DNA of 64,000 nt from Gordonia sediminis (GCA_004193205.1 RZUM01000006.1:186001-250000), one strand, 5' to 3'; positions 35,832-44,584 are shown, counted from the stretch's first letter. Program-made: numbers and translations. Notes: a model not told the origin generated them from the sequence alone.

Positions 35832-37184
35832 ATGACCCCTCCCCATCCCCTCGATGATGCGCCGTTGTCGACCTTCCACAAGAAGCTTGCCCTGTTTGCT
35901 TCCGGCGGGCCGTTCCTCGACGGCTATGTGCTGTCGATCATCGGTGTCGCGCTGGTACAGATCAGCCCGGATTTCGGTCTGAGTTCGGCACAGGAAGGAC
36001 TCGTCGGCGCATCGGCGCTCGTCGGCATCTTCCTGGGCGCCTTCGCCGGCGGCTGGCTCACCGACAAGTTTGGTCGCCAGGTGCTGTTCACCATCGATCT
36101 GGCGCTCATCATCGGGTGTTCGATCGCCCAGGCCTTCGTCGGCAACGTCTGGTGGCTGATCGGCCTTCGACTCCTGATCGGTATGGCCGTGGGCGCCGAC
36201 TATCCGATCGCCACGTCGCTGCTCGCCGAGTTCTCCCCGCGCAGATGGCGCGGCCCCCTACTCGGCGCGTTCGTGGCCATGTGGTTCGTCGGCGCGGTCG
36301 CCGCGTACTTCGTCGGTGAAGCCCTGATGCATGTCGACGGGGGCTGGCGATGGATGCTGGCGAGTGCCGCGGTTCCTGCGATCATTATCGTGCTCGCCCG
36401 GATCGGGACACCGGAATCCCCGCGATGGCTCATGAAGAAGGACCGGGTCGACGAGGCGAATGCGGTGTTGCAGAAGGTCTTCGGGACCGGAGTGTCGGTC
36501 GATGATCTCCCCGAGGAGGTGCACGAGAACATCCGGGTCAGTGCCCTGCTGCGGTCCGGATACGGCAAGCGCATGGCGTTCATTTCGATCTTCTGGACCT
36601 GCTCGATCGTGCCGCTGTTCGCCGTCTATGCCTTCGGTCCCAAGATCCTGGGCGCACTCGGTTTGACCGGCACCCTCGCCAACTACGGGTCCGCGTTCAT
36701 CACGTTGATGTTCCTGGTCGGTTGTCTCGTCGGATTGGCCCTGGTCAACCGCATGGGTCGGCGCCCACTGATCATTCACAGCTTCGCGTGGGCCGGGCTG
36801 GCACTACTGCTGCTCGGCATCTTCACCAACGCCTCGGCCTGGCTGGTGCTCGCCTTGTTCGCCGCCTACGCCGTCACGATCGGCGGCACCCAGATTCTGC
36901 AGTGGATCTATCCGAACGAGTTGTTCCCCACCGAGGTCCGCGGATCGGCCGTCGGCCTGGCCTCCTCCCTGAGCCGCATCGGAGCAGCGATCGGCACCTA
37001 CCTGGTGCCGGTGTCCCTGAGCCACCTCGGCACCGCGTGGACCATGATCGTCGGCGCCATCGTGACCTTTGTCGGCGCCGGCGTCTCGATCCTCTGGGCT
37101 CCGGAGACGCGCGGTCTCACCCTGGGCGAATGCGCCTCGATCAGCGCGCCGTCCCCAGCGTCGCCGACTGCGAAGGCGGCGTGA
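35832..37184 (+). CDS. MFS transporter, sugar-porter-like (paralogue of the one at 49.6 kb)
   Basis: The protein has 450 aa with 12 helices. GGWLTDKFGRQVLFTIDL (motif A), GMAVGADYPIATSLLAEFSPRRWRG, PESPRWL, and IYPNELFPTEVRGSAVGLASSLSRIGAAIGTYLVP place it in the SP/MHS-like MFS group. It shares long near-identical stretches with the minus-strand MFS at 49619-50980 (FLDGYVLSIIGVALVQIS versus FLDGFILSIIGVAMVQIS). Both have the same 17-bp GntR site upstream. Import of the substrate of the GntR regulon is likely; the substrate is unknown. Confidence 0.9.
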   Translation: MTPPHPLDDAPLSTFHKKLALFASGGPFLDGYVLSIIGVALVQISPDFGLSSAQEGLVGASALVGIFLGAFAGGWLTDKFGRQVLFTIDLALIIGCSIAQAFVGNVWWLIGLRLLIGMAVGADYPIATSLLAEFSPRRWRGPLLGAFVAMWFVGAVAAYFVGEALMHVDGGWRWMLASAAVPAIIIVLARIGTPESPRWLMKKDRVDEANAVLQKVFGTGVSVDDLPEEVHENIRVSALLRSGYGKRMAFISIFWTCSIVPLFAVYAFGPKILGALGLTGTLANYGSAFITLMFLVGCLVGLALVNRMGRRPLIIHSFAWAGLALLLLGIFTNASAWLVLALFAAYAVTIGGTQILQWIYPNELFPTEVRGSAVGLASSLSRIGAAIGTYLVPVSLSHLGTAWTMIVGAIVTFVGAGVSILWAPETRGLTLGECASISAPSPASPTAKAA

Positions 37185-37450
37185 TCGTGGACCTCACGCG
37201 CACCGGCATCGCCGACGGCACGCACTCGATCGGCACCGCCATCGGTCAAGGCGACATCGACTGCGTGAAGATCATGCAGGAATTGCGTGCTCACGCCCCA
37301 GACGCGTTGGACACCATCGTGTTCGAGATCGAGCTGCCGCTCAACGGTCGCCCGATCGAAGAAGGGCGCGAGCTCGAGTTGCAGACCGCGAAAGAAAGCA
37401 TCAACTACATGCGACAGGTCTTGAGGATCGGAAAAGCCGGCAAGGTACCG
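37181..37450 (+). pseudogene. C-terminal remnant of a sugar-phosphate isomerase/epimerase-like gene
   Basis: A frame opening with a GTG inside the MFS stop (GTGATC) encodes about 88 residues (VDLTRTGIADGTHSIGTAIGQGDIDC... ELPLNGRPIEEGRELELQTAKESINYMRQVLRIG). These look like the C-terminal part of a TIM-barrel xylose-isomerase-like protein: KD-like strand, GEGDID-like loop, final helix. The N-terminal two thirds are absent. After about 37450 the frame runs into antisense of the next gene. I read it as a fragment left by a deletion or insertion at this site. Confidence 0.5.
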
Positions 37451-37452
37451 GA

Positions 37453-37755
37453 TCAGGTACCGGATAGGTCCGGCACATCAATCTCAAGACGGGCGACCAA
37501 CCCGCTCTCGAGGAGTGCGTCACGCACTTCAGATGCCAGCTTCGAGAGCTCCGGCTCCCGCAGATTCTGAATATCGATCGCCCACTGCGCCCCCGGCGCA
37601 ATGGATGCGATGTTGTCGTCATCGACGCTCCAAGCCTGATATCCCGGCCGCACGAGCGAAGACTCTTCGATGATGTGCGCAGCGACACGCCGGATGTCGT
37701 CCGTGGACACATCCGGAGAACTGTCGACATAAATCGACGTCTCGTTGCTACTCAC
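37453..37755 (-). CDS. Small acidic protein, candidate immunity protein
   Basis: The protein has 100 aa from a GTG that overlaps the stop of the preceding toxin-like gene by 8 bp. The sequence is acidic (SSNETSIYVDSSPDVSTDDIRRVAAHIIEESS; IASIAPGAQWAIDIQNL) and has no signal peptide or membrane segment. No family was recognised. Immediate coupling to a CdiA-CT-like protein, small size and acidity fit an immunity protein. The local base composition is lower in GC than the flanks. Confidence 0.5.
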   Translation of the reverse strand: MSSNETSIYVDSSPDVSTDDIRRVAAHIIEESSLVRPGYQAWSVDDDNIASIAPGAQWAIDIQNLREPELSKLASEVRDALLESGLVARLEIDVPDLSGT

Positions 37756-38254
37756 GCCACCACGATACCCATCGTGTCGGGGTCAATGCGAGGACTATTT
37801 GCCGGAGGTAGTGGCCTCTGTTGCGCGCTGCGGTCTTAATCGCTTCCACTGCCATGGTTTCATCGATCTCGGTGTCTGTCGCGTCGAGAAAAGCGATCGC
37901 AGCCTGACCTTTAGCGCGCCGAACCGCACCCTCAATGGCTCGGGCAGTTGGAGTGCTGACGCGCTTGATGTCGAACGGCGTTGTCCCGTCGAGTATTGCA
38001 TCTGCCGACTTGCCTCGCCCGACGGCAACCGACAAGACGGTGTGCCCGTGTCCCCGGATGATCTCGGCCGTGCGGTACTCCGAGTCATCGAAATACCGGT
38101 CTGGGTCGTCGGCGCTGGCCACTTGATTCCTGCACGTGTAGTCCGAGACGGATGGGTGGGTGATCTCGCTATCGACTGCTTTCGCCGGCGCCTCGATCAC
38201 TCGCTCGATGTGGCTGCCAGTGAAGATCCCTTCGCTGTCGCCGGTGTCAGCCAC
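37748..38254 (-). CDS. Orphan CdiA-CT-like toxin domain (putative tRNA nuclease)
   Basis: The protein has 168 aa from a GTG. The core HGHTVLSVAVGRGKSADAILDGTTPFDIKRVSTPTARAIEGAVRRAKGQAAIAFLDATD matches the layout of CdiA C-terminal tRNA-nuclease domains as I recall it: GKxPDxxxxGxxxDxK followed by a helix and a hydrophobic strand. The Asp and Lys residues of that core are present. There is no secretion or delivery region; an in-frame stop lies about 45 bp upstream of the GTG, so this is an orphan module or the end of a decayed large protein. It overlaps the small acidic gene by 8 bp. Assignment is by pattern only. Confidence 0.5.
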   Translation of the reverse strand: MADTGDSEGIFTGSHIERVIEAPAKAVDSEITHPSVSDYTCRNQVASADDPDRYFDDSEYRTAEIIRGHGHTVLSVAVGRGKSADAILDGTTPFDIKRVSTPTARAIEGAVRRAKGQAAIAFLDATDTEIDETMAVEAIKTAARNRGHYLRQIVLALTPTRWVSWWRE

Positions 38255-38471
38255 TCGTCGGCTGCGGACAGATTGTCGAGAGACTGCGATGCATGGTCAC
38301 CAGGGCAACAGTAGCGGTCGGCCCCTGGCATCGCTGAGAGCTTTCCGCAGCTCAGTTGTCAGCTGAGTGTGACGCTCACTTCCACATTTTCACCAGTTAC
38401 CCCGACGTAACGATCTGCGTCCGTCGTGTTACCGATCCCCGATTCCTATTGACCCCCGTCTTGCCTCCTGC

Positions 38472-38493
38472 GAATATTTGTGTACAAATATTC
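38472..38493. promoter_or_regulatory. Long palindrome before the aldehyde dehydrogenase gene
   Basis: Arms GAATATTTGT (38472-38481) and ACAAATATTC (38484-38493) pair perfectly around a 2-bp centre. It is AT-rich in GC-rich DNA. It ends where an alternative ATG (38494) begins. The shared GAATATT core appears again in the palindrome before the Cache-GntR gene (44451-44464). The rest of 38255-38529 holds no gene. Confidence 0.65.
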
Positions 38494-38529
38494 ATGACTC
38501 AGATCACACTTTCGACGAAGGCTTCCCGC

Positions 38530-40041
38530 ATGACCGTTGCGACCCACACCCAGACCTTTGAGATCCGCCGCGCCACGGCAGGCACCACGCTGATCTCCGA
38601 CATCGACCTACCGCCCCGCGGCCAGTTCATCGACGGTGCCTTCCGGCCTAGTACCTCGGATGCCACGCTCGCCGTGATCGACCCGTGCACCGAGCAGGAA
38701 ATCGCTCAGATCGCCGATGGCACAACCGACGACGTCGACGCGGCGGTCGCGGCCGCGATGTCGGCCCAATCGGCATGGGGCAAGCTCACTCCCAAGGAAC
38801 GCTCCCTGGTCCTGCTGCAGATCGCCGATCGCATCGAGGCCAACACCGACCTTCTCGTTCGGCTGGAGTCAGCGAATACCGGTAAGCCGCTCGAGGTGTC
38901 GCGCGACGACATCGCCAGCACCGTCGACACCTTCCGGTTCTTCGCCGGTGCGGCCCGCGCCATCACCTCCCAGGCAGCGGCCGACTACACCGAAGGCCAC
39001 CTGTCGGTGATCCTGCGCGAACCGCTCGGCGTGATCGGCGTCGTCACCCCCTGGAACTACCCGCTGCTGATGGCGGCGTGGAAGATCGCACCGATCCTGG
39101 CCGCCGGCAACACCCTGGTCATCAAGCCGTCCGAGCAGACCCCGCTGACCACCATCAAGTTCGCAGAGCTCGTCGCCGACCTCCTGCCGTCCGGTGTCCT
39201 CAATGTGGTCACCGGCACCGGCCCCGTCGTCGGCGCGCGTCTGTCCGAGCACCCCGACCTGGCCATGATCGCCCTCACCGGCTCGGTCAACTCGGGCCGC
39301 GCAGTCGCCGCGGGTGCATCCGACACCCTCAAGCGCGTGCACCTCGAACTCGGCGGCAAGGCGCCCGTCGTCGTGTTCGACGACGCCGACCTCGACGCGG
39401 TCGCCACCGGCATCCGAGCCGCGGGTTTCTGGAACTCCGGGCAGGAGTGCGGGGCCGGATGCCGAATCCTGGTGCACGAGTCGGTCGCCGACGAACTCAC
39501 CGAGAAGCTCGTGCGCGAGGTGTCCTCGTTCGTGGTCGGCGAGCCCGGCGCCGGTGACGACGTGGAAATCGGGCCGATGATCTCGCAGGCACACTTCGAG
39601 CGGGTCGCCGGGTTCCTCGCCCGCGCCGAGGCCGCCGGCATCCGCGCCGCGGTCGGCGGCAGCGCCCTCGACGGACCCGGATTCTTCATCGCACCAACGG
39701 TTCTCGTCGACGTTCCCGACGACGCCGAGGTCGCCCGCAACGAGATCTTCGGGCCGGTCATCACCATCGAGACGTTCGCAGGCGAGGACGAGGCCATCAC
39801 CCGCGCCAACTCCGTTCCCTATGGCCTGTCCGCCTCGGTGTGGACCGAAAACGCCCGCCGCAGCCACGAAGTCGCCGCACGCATCGACGCCGGGACGGTG
39901 TGGGTCAACTCCCACCTGGTGCTCGCGACCGAGGCTCCCTGGGGCGGCTTCAAGGGCTCCGGGTACGGCCGCGACCTGTCGATCTACGCACTCGACGACT
40001 ACTCCCGCACCAAGCACGTGATGCACAACCACGGACGATGA
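38530..40041 (+). CDS. NAD(P)-dependent aldehyde dehydrogenase (aminoaldehyde/betaine-aldehyde type)
   Basis: The protein has 503 aa. PWNYPLLMAAWKIAPILAAGNT, catalytic Glu273 (LELGGK) and Cys307 (GQECGAGC) are intact. The closest feel is the gamma-aminobutyraldehyde/betaine-aldehyde group. The start at 38530 has GAAGG 8 bp upstream; an ATG at 38494 is possible if the mRNA is leaderless. It overlaps the next gene by 4 bp. It likely oxidises the aldehyde made by the adjacent flavin oxidase or by the amine oxidase elsewhere in the region. Confidence 0.92.
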   Translation: MTVATHTQTFEIRRATAGTTLISDIDLPPRGQFIDGAFRPSTSDATLAVIDPCTEQEIAQIADGTTDDVDAAVAAAMSAQSAWGKLTPKERSLVLLQIADRIEANTDLLVRLESANTGKPLEVSRDDIASTVDTFRFFAGAARAITSQAAADYTEGHLSVILREPLGVIGVVTPWNYPLLMAAWKIAPILAAGNTLVIKPSEQTPLTTIKFAELVADLLPSGVLNVVTGTGPVVGARLSEHPDLAMIALTGSVNSGRAVAAGASDTLKRVHLELGGKAPVVVFDDADLDAVATGIRAAGFWNSGQECGAGCRILVHESVADELTEKLVREVSSFVVGEPGAGDDVEIGPMISQAHFERVAGFLARAEAAGIRAAVGGSALDGPGFFIAPTVLVDVPDDAEVARNEIFGPVITIETFAGEDEAITRANSVPYGLSASVWTENARRSHEVAARIDAGTVWVNSHLVLATEAPWGGFKGSGYGRDLSIYALDDYSRTKHVMHNHGR

Positions 40042-41315
40042 CCGTGACCGGATCCATCGCGCCGGCTCCCCCGATCGAACATGCGAGCCACCGCTCCTGG
40101 CGCAACTGGGGTGGCAATCAGCAGTGCACGCCTGCGTTCACCGTCGCGCCGCGCACCGAGCAGGAGGTCGTCGACGTCGTCCGGTTCGCCCGGACACAAC
40201 GCCTGGCGGTCCGCCCACTCGGTGCCGGATACTCGGCGACCCCGGTGGCCACGACCGGCGGCATCCACGTCGACACCCGAGGGCTGGCCGGCATCACCGA
40301 TCTCGACACCGCCCGCCGGCGAGTGCGACTCCGGGGCGGCACACTGCTCGCCGACATCGGTGATCCGCTGTGGGAGCGCGGCTTTGCCCTGAGTAATCAG
40401 GGCGATCTGGTCACCCAGACCATCGCCGGTGCGATCGGCACCGCCACCCACGGATCGGGCCTCGGACAGACCACCATGTCGCAGCGGCTGCGCTGGGTCC
40501 GGATCGTCACCGGTACCGGCGAGGTCGTCGAGATCGGCGAGGACGACCTGCATCGCCTCCGTGCGGCGCAGGTGTCCCTCGGTGCCCTCGGCGTCATGAC
40601 CGAGGTGGAGATCGAGGTCGAACCGCGGTACCACCTCCGCGAAGAGATCTCCTTCCCGCGCTGGGTAGAGGCCGAACCGACCGTCGTCGAGAGTATCGAA
40701 GGGCATCGTCACTACTCGTTCATGTGGTGCCAGAGCGACCGCTCGCCGGCACTCTACGAACTGCCCTGCCCCGACGATCTACCGATGGCGGGCCGCATCT
40801 TTCAGAAGACGTTTGACGTCGTCGACCACCCGGAAGACGAAACCTGCACGCCGGCGACCGGGGTCCGTGTCGGACGGTCCTACCGGATCTACGATGCCGA
40901 CGGGGTGAGCACTCCGTTCCACGAGTTGGAGTACTTCGTCCCGGCCGACGACGGACTGGTGGCGTTGCAGGCGCTGCAGGAGCTGATCCTGACCCGCCAC
41001 CCCGAACAGCTCTATCCGATCGAAGTGCGGTGGGTGAAGGGCGACGAGGCCTACCTCTCCCCCGCGCACGATCGTGACAGCGCGGTGCTGTCGGTGTCCG
41101 GCGCACCCGGCTCCAGCTACTGGCCGTATCTCCGCGATGTCGACGCGTTGCTCGCCGACTTCGACGCCCGCCCGCACTGGGGCAAGATCCATCTGTTCGA
41201 CCGCGACCGTGTCGCGGACGCATTCCCCCACCTTGATGACTTCGCGGCAGTCCGCCGTGAACTGGATCCCGACGACGTGTTCCTCAACGACCACCTCCGA
41301 AACCTCTTCGGATGA
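40038..41315 (+). CDS. FAD-linked alditol/aldonolactone oxidase-like flavoprotein
   Basis: The protein has 425 aa. N-terminal FAD-binding PCMH domain: WRNWGGNQQCTPAFTVAPRTEQEV, PLGAGYSATP, and GTATHGSGLGQTTMS, in which the His corresponds to the flavin-linking residue of alditol oxidase. The C-terminal ALO domain ends with PHWGKIHLFDRDRV... FAAVRRELDPDDVFLNDHLRNLFG, the family's closing motif. It oxidises a terminal hydroxyl to an aldehyde with O2 or another acceptor. It is coupled to the aldehyde dehydrogenase, suggesting alcohol-to-acid conversion of a polyol or amino alcohol. Confidence 0.88.
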   Translation: MTVTGSIAPAPPIEHASHRSWRNWGGNQQCTPAFTVAPRTEQEVVDVVRFARTQRLAVRPLGAGYSATPVATTGGIHVDTRGLAGITDLDTARRRVRLRGGTLLADIGDPLWERGFALSNQGDLVTQTIAGAIGTATHGSGLGQTTMSQRLRWVRIVTGTGEVVEIGEDDLHRLRAAQVSLGALGVMTEVEIEVEPRYHLREEISFPRWVEAEPTVVESIEGHRHYSFMWCQSDRSPALYELPCPDDLPMAGRIFQKTFDVVDHPEDETCTPATGVRVGRSYRIYDADGVSTPFHELEYFVPADDGLVALQALQELILTRHPEQLYPIEVRWVKGDEAYLSPAHDRDSAVLSVSGAPGSSYWPYLRDVDALLADFDARPHWGKIHLFDRDRVADAFPHLDDFAAVRRELDPDDVFLNDHLRNLFG

Positions 41316-41326
41316 AGGGAAACCCC

Positions 41327-42964
41327 ATGTCTGTCACGCAGACTCATCTCTCCGACGACGACGAGACACTCGCCACCCTCGGCTACAAGCCCGAACTGAA
41401 CCGCTCCTGGTCGGGCTTCTCCAACTTCGCCATCTCGTTCTCGGTCATCTCCATCCTGAGCGGCCCGTTCATCAGCTTCTTCATCGGCTGGAACAACGGC
41501 GGCCCGATGGCCATCAGCTGGGGCTGGCCCATCGTCAGCATCCTGATCCTGGTGGTCGGCCTGTGCATGGGCGAACTCGTGTCGGCCATGCCGACCTCGG
41601 GCGGCATGTATTTCTGGGCAGCCAAACTCGGCTCGATCCGATCAAGCTACTTCACCGGATGGCTGGACTTCCTGGGCCTGCTCGCGATCGTCGCCGCCGT
41701 CGCGTATGGCGCAGCGACGTTCGTCGATGTGACGATATCCAGCTTCATTGACTCGTGGGCGGCCGGCTACTCACTCACCCGCGTCTTCCTCATCTTCATC
41801 GCCGTCCTCGCCGTGGTCACCGTCCTGTCGATCTTCTCGAGTCACTTGCTGGCCATGTTCAACAGCATCTCGGTGTGGTGGCACGTGATCGGCGTCGCCG
41901 CGATCATCGCGATCCTGGTTGTCGTGCCCGATCATCACGCCGGCATCTCCGATGTCTTCCTCCAGCGGATCAACAACACCGGCTTCTTCAACGGGTCCAC
42001 CTCAGGCTTGGGGTTCCTGTTCATCGTGCTGCCACTGTCGGTCATCTTCCCGCAGTTCACCATCACCGGCTATGACGCGTCATGCCACATGTCCGAGGAG
42101 ACCGTCGGTGCGTCCGACTCCGCTGCCAAGGGGATCTGGCAGGCCATCGCCTATTCGGCCGTCGGCGGCTGGCTCCTACTGTTGGCCATGCTGTTCGCGG
42201 TCAAGGACTCCGGCGCCGTGAGCGCCGCCGGCGGTAGCTCCGTCACCGTACTGAGCCAAGCGTTGGGCAGCCCGTGGCTACAGCTGGTCCTCGTGATCTC
42301 GACTGTCGGACAATGCTTCTGCGCGATGGCATGCATGACGTCGACCACCCGGATGCTGTTCGCCTTCAGTCGCGACGGCGCCGTCCCCGGCGCGCGCCTG
42401 TGGACCCGGCTCAACAAGAGCGATGTGCCGATCTACAGCGTCATGCTCGTGGCCGTGCTTGCGATCGTGCTCACCTTGCCAGCTCTGGTGCAGGTCGACG
42501 TCAACGGTGCGCCCGTGCCAGTCGCGTTCAACGCCGTGGTGTCGATCGGTGTCGTCGGCCTGTACCTCGCGTTCGCCATCCCGATCTATCAGCGGTGGCG
42601 CGCCGGGGCCGAGTTCAAGGTCGGCAAGTGGAATCTCGGGCGTCACTACCGCTGGCTCGGCGCGATCGCCATCGTCGAGATCGGCGTCACCACCGTGATC
42701 GCGATGCTGCCCACCTCTCCGGGCGGCGCGCCCTGGAACGACGGATTCTCCTGGAAGTACGTGAACTACACGCCGCTGGTGGTGGGTGGAACCCTGCTGG
42801 CCCTGTGGTTCGCCTGGCGGATGAGGGTCAAGAACACCTACACCGGACCGCGGCACACGATCGATCTACCCGAGGGAATGTCGTCGGCCGATGAGCTCGA
42901 ACTCGAATACGAGGAGCATCATCCGGGACATCACGCGCACGCGGAACTCACTGACGCGCGATAG
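41327..42964 (+). CDS. APC family amino acid/polyamine/GABA permease
   Basis: The protein has 545 aa with 12 helices (FAISFSVISILSGPFISFFIG and onwards). The consensus FTITGYDASCHMSEETVGASDSAAKGIW is the signature of the GABA/choline-type APC branch. AAGGGA 6 bp before the ATG at 41327 fixes the start. The acidic, His-rich C-terminus is cytoplasmic. Third gene of the ALDH/oxidase operon. Its 3' end overlaps the convergent Cache-GntR gene by 17 bp. It would bring in the nitrogenous or hydroxylated substrate of the operon. Confidence 0.9.
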   Translation: MSVTQTHLSDDDETLATLGYKPELNRSWSGFSNFAISFSVISILSGPFISFFIGWNNGGPMAISWGWPIVSILILVVGLCMGELVSAMPTSGGMYFWAAKLGSIRSSYFTGWLDFLGLLAIVAAVAYGAATFVDVTISSFIDSWAAGYSLTRVFLIFIAVLAVVTVLSIFSSHLLAMFNSISVWWHVIGVAAIIAILVVVPDHHAGISDVFLQRINNTGFFNGSTSGLGFLFIVLPLSVIFPQFTITGYDASCHMSEETVGASDSAAKGIWQAIAYSAVGGWLLLLAMLFAVKDSGAVSAAGGSSVTVLSQALGSPWLQLVLVISTVGQCFCAMACMTSTTRMLFAFSRDGAVPGARLWTRLNKSDVPIYSVMLVAVLAIVLTLPALVQVDVNGAPVPVAFNAVVSIGVVGLYLAFAIPIYQRWRAGAEFKVGKWNLGRHYRWLGAIAIVEIGVTTVIAMLPTSPGGAPWNDGFSWKYVNYTPLVVGGTLLALWFAWRMRVKNTYTGPRHTIDLPEGMSSADELELEYEEHHPGHHAHAELTDAR

Positions 42965-44417
42965 TCCATCCGAACGCACCGACGTCGGTGACCTCGAGCC
43001 CGGGTTCTGCCGGAACGAGGTCACCGACGTTGTAACGCATCGAATTCGAGAGCAGTACACGCGAGTCGGCGTTGACGAGTATACACTCGCGTGACTCGCG
43101 GGCCAGCCATGGCGCCAGTGCGGTCTCGAGACCGGCGACCCGGATGTCGACGCACATGATGCCGAGGAAGGTCTCTGCGTGGTTGACCGGCGCCGTGACG
43201 GTCACCAAGTAGTCATCGACTCCGCCGTGATCGATATATGGCCCCATGGCATTCGGTTGCCCGGTGTCGCGTGGTCGAGTGAAGTAGGCCTGAGATTCGT
43301 AGTCGTAGAAGTCATCTCGGCCGGGATCGAGCTGATGGCTGAAGTCGCGGTCGAAGGTCCCGTCGGGAGCTCGTTGCCACCATTCGATCCAGTAGGGCGC
43401 GGTCGCGAAGTGCTCGGTCTGCGCCATGTAACCCACGCCGTGGATCAGTTGTTCGGCATGCCCGAGACGCGGCAGCACGGCACGGGCGACGGCCGCGGTC
43501 AGCGATTCCACGACGGGCGAGTCGCCGACCTCGGCGGCGACTTCGACGGCCATCGCCTCGAGCATCTCGACGACCATGGCAGCGATACGGCGTACCTCGT
43601 CGACGAGATCGGTGGAGTCTTCGGAAGCCATCCTCGCCCGTGCCGCAATCAGTTCCAACCGACGACGGGTGAGTTCGGTGATCTCGTGGGACACCATGTG
43701 CTGCGCGGCGGCCCACGCGGCATCGCCATCGGATGCGCGGACCGACGCCGCCACGTCGGCCATCGCGGCAGCGAGTATCTCCCGTTGCGCGGTGTCGTCC
43801 AGGATCACCTGGACAAGCCAATCGAACTCCTCGTGGACGGCGAGGTCCGCGCGAGTCAGGCGCATCGACTGTGCCGCCGACGCGAGCTCGACGTGAAAGC
43901 GCCCGAGCACTCGTCGTCCCGCGTCGGCCGCGCCGACCTGTCGCATCTCCTCGGCTTGGGCCACAAGATGATCCGCCGTCACCGCGGAGGCTCGCTGGGC
44001 CGCAAGCCAGGCCGCGTATGTGGTCAATCCCGCCCGCCAGTCCCCCAGGTCGCGCAGTTCGGTGGCGGTGAGCGTCGACAGGGTCTCGCGGGCCATCGCA
44101 TCGGAGTCGCCCGCCGCCTCGACGAAGCTGCCGCCCTTGCCTCCGGCCCGGGTGACGATCAAGCCTTCGGCGCGCAGCGTCGCCAAGGCCTCGCGCAGCG
44201 AGAACGGGGTGACCCCCATCTGCCGGGCCAAGTCGGCCTCTTTCGGCAGCTTCTCACCCGGGTTGAGCACCCCCAGACCGATCGCGGTCCGCAGACGTCG
44301 TGCGACGGCCGCGGGGGCGTCCTCGCTGTGCAGCCGACCGAACAGCACGTGTTCGGTACGTGCGGCCGCAGCCGTGCGTTGATCGAACGGCCGAAGGGGG
44401 TCTGCAGGTGCGGGCAC
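42948..44417 (-). CDS. GntR (FadR-type) regulator fused to a C-terminal Cache-like sensor domain
   Basis: The protein has 489 aa. The N-terminal winged helix (AVARRLRTAIGLGVLNPGEKLPKEADLARQMGVTPFSLREALATLRAEGLIVTRAGGKGGSFV) is GntR. The middle is helical, FCD-like. The C-terminal 190 or so residues have the PDC/Cache pattern (YDYESQAYFTRPRDTGQPNAMGPYIDHGGVDDYLVTVTAPVNHAETFLGIMCVDI) normally seen in extracytoplasmic sensors, but no membrane segment is present. GTG at 44417 has GGAGG 8 bp upstream. It likely controls the convergent operon via GAATATT palindromes. Confidence 0.85.
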   Translation of the reverse strand: MPAPADPLRPFDQRTAAAARTEHVLFGRLHSEDAPAAVARRLRTAIGLGVLNPGEKLPKEADLARQMGVTPFSLREALATLRAEGLIVTRAGGKGGSFVEAAGDSDAMARETLSTLTATELRDLGDWRAGLTTYAAWLAAQRASAVTADHLVAQAEEMRQVGAADAGRRVLGRFHVELASAAQSMRLTRADLAVHEEFDWLVQVILDDTAQREILAAAMADVAASVRASDGDAAWAAAQHMVSHEITELTRRRLELIAARARMASEDSTDLVDEVRRIAAMVVEMLEAMAVEVAAEVGDSPVVESLTAAVARAVLPRLGHAEQLIHGVGYMAQTEHFATAPYWIEWWQRAPDGTFDRDFSHQLDPGRDDFYDYESQAYFTRPRDTGQPNAMGPYIDHGGVDDYLVTVTAPVNHAETFLGIMCVDIRVAGLETALAPWLARESRECILVNADSRVLLSNSMRYNVGDLVPAEPGLEVTDVGAFGWTIARQ

Positions 44418-44450
44418 CGTGGGCACCTCCGATCCTGACGGCGCTACGTG

Positions 44451-44464
44451 GACGAATATTCGTC
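44451..44464. promoter_or_regulatory. Palindrome GACGAATATTCGTC before the Cache-GntR gene
   Basis: A perfect 14-bp palindrome lies 34 bp upstream of the GTG start and carries the GAATATT core also found before the ALDH gene. It is a probable autoregulatory site. Confidence 0.5.
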
Positions 44465-44525
44465 GATGGTACCCGTCAGATGAGGATCGGCTGCCGCGAC
44501 GAAACACGACCCCGACCGCTCAGAT

Positions 44526-44541
44526 GCGTTCCGCGGAACGC
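44526..44541. terminator. Palindrome GCGTTCCGCGGAACGC after the RES toxin gene
   Basis: A perfect 16-bp palindrome lies 44 bp after the RES gene stop and shares 15 bases with the element after vapC. It may terminate transcription or bind a protein. Confidence 0.35.
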
Positions 44542-44584
44542 AGCCGATCTGGGATCGCAATCGATCTCGGCCCACCAACCGCAC

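Noticed and set aside
37745-38314. Plus-strand 189-codon frame over the toxin/immunity islet
   Set aside because: No family resemblance and no ribosome site. The minus-strand pair shows coupling and domain-like sequence.
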